Positions 6,434 to 6,607 of a stretch of DNA of 6,607 bases are shown one piece after another; the stretch's first letter is position 1; each line of letters starts with the position of its first letter. Under the pieces are notes generated by a model. That model had not been told where the DNA came from, made no database searches, and worked only from the letters and a program-made list of their open reading frames with translations. The translations under genes were made by a program, and so were the position numbers. Origin of the DNA: an uncultured Coleofasciculus sp. (lineage in GTDB: Bacteria > Cyanobacteriota > Cyanobacteriia > Cyanobacteriales > Coleofasciculaceae); NCBI GenBank assembly GCA_902805485.1, contig CADCTM010000897.1, positions 10,348 through 16,954 on the forward strand. The letters run 5' to 3'.

Positions 6434-6447
6434 GTAAGCATACTTAC
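6434..6447. promoter_or_regulatory. NtcA-type binding site
   Basis: GTAAGCATACTTAC fits GTA-N8-TAC exactly and has five-base arms GTAAG/CTTAC. NtcA is the 2-oxoglutarate-responsive nitrogen regulator of cyanobacteria and belongs to the same CRP/FNR family as SyCRP1. The centre is 19 bp from the centre of the CRP-type palindrome. No TAN3T box is found at the classical 22-bp distance on the minus strand, so a standard class II NtcA promoter is not supported. Confidence 0.5.
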
Positions 6448-6468
6448 GCAAGAGTACCTTGCTTTTTT
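6448..6468 (+). terminator. Short hairpin followed by a T run on the plus strand
   Basis: GCAAG (6448-6452) and CTTGC (6458-6462) form a 5-bp stem with a 5-nt loop, followed at once by six T. It has the shape of a small intrinsic terminator for rightward transcripts, but no rightward gene precedes it. It may end antisense RNA arising from the regulator sites or be chance. The stem is short. Confidence 0.3.
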
Positions 6469-6504
6469 AATTTATACAAGTTGCTTTTCAATTTAGACAA
6501 GTTG
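6461..6504. repeat. Tandem direct repeat of about 22 bp upstream of the LysM/M23 gene
   Basis: Copies at 6461-6483 and 6483-6504 share GCTTTT, then AATTTA and ACAAGTTG, and differ by one indel and about two bases. They share base 6483. On the minus strand each carries CAACTTGT-TAAATT, including the -10-like TATAAA in the left copy. They could be paired operator sites or a duplicated promoter element. The rest of the region to 6607 holds no gene; AAGGAG at 6578-6583 has no start codon after it within the window. Confidence 0.7.
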
Positions 6505-6607
6505 ACTAGACCGGTAAAATTTTATCCTTAACAGCAATACATCGATTCACCCTTAAAGAAGCAATAACAAGGTGTCTAAGGAGAACAATAATTCGACAAG
6601 AGACCCC

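Noticed and set aside
6461..6504. Direct repeats as a possible CRISPR remnant.
   Set aside because: The two copies are adjacent with no spacer, AT-rich and without dyad symmetry typical of CRISPR repeats.
6333..6607. A cyclic-di-AMP (ydaO type) riboswitch, which often precedes wall hydrolase genes.
   Set aside because: I read the minus strand for its conserved blocks and found none.
6578..6607. AAGGAG near the right edge as the start of a rightward gene.
   Set aside because: No ATG, GTG or TTG follows before the window ends, so no gene can be supported.

Overview
This is a cyanobacterial chromosomal window. It has six copies of the HIP1 octamer GCGATCGC (1067-1074, 1970-1977, 3278-3285, 3487-3494, 5023-5030, 5872-5879), far more than chance in 6.6 kb. 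It also has a tRNA gene without an encoded CCA and proteins of familiar cyanobacterial type. Species cannot be fixed from the sequence; gene content and base composition would suit many cyanobacteria.

Layout from left to right. A thioredoxin-fold redoxin gene (528 to beyond base 1, minus strand, 3' end missing) lies 124 nt downstream of a typical 2-Cys peroxiredoxin gene (1258-653, minus). The two point the same way and are separated by a strong inverted repeat. A divergent intergenic region (1259-1524) separates them from a plus-strand gene for a stand-alone amylo-alpha-1,6-glucosidase type debranching enzyme (1525-3543). After a long imperfect hairpin comes a minus-strand tRNA-Met(CAU) gene (3649-3720). 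A long minus-strand gene (6332-3843) follows, encoding an exported cell-wall protein with three LysM modules, a low-complexity linker and a C-terminal M23 (LytM) metallopeptidase domain. Its upstream region (6333-6607) holds no gene inside the window but is rich in signals.

The genes do not form one pathway. The peroxiredoxin pair points to thiol-based peroxide defence, the debranching enzyme to glycogen breakdown, and the LysM/M23 protein to peptidoglycan remodelling. The most notable part is the upstream region of the M23 gene. It has a perfect CRP-type palindrome (TGTGA-N6-TCACA) five bases from a perfect NtcA-type site (GTA-N8-TAC), a 22-bp tandem repeat, a hairpin with a T run on the opposite strand, and an unusual TTG start preceded by a full-strength Shine-Dalgarno sequence. 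This suggests that a cell-wall enzyme is under joint carbon (cAMP) and nitrogen (2-oxoglutarate) control. I found no wholly new multi-gene system here.
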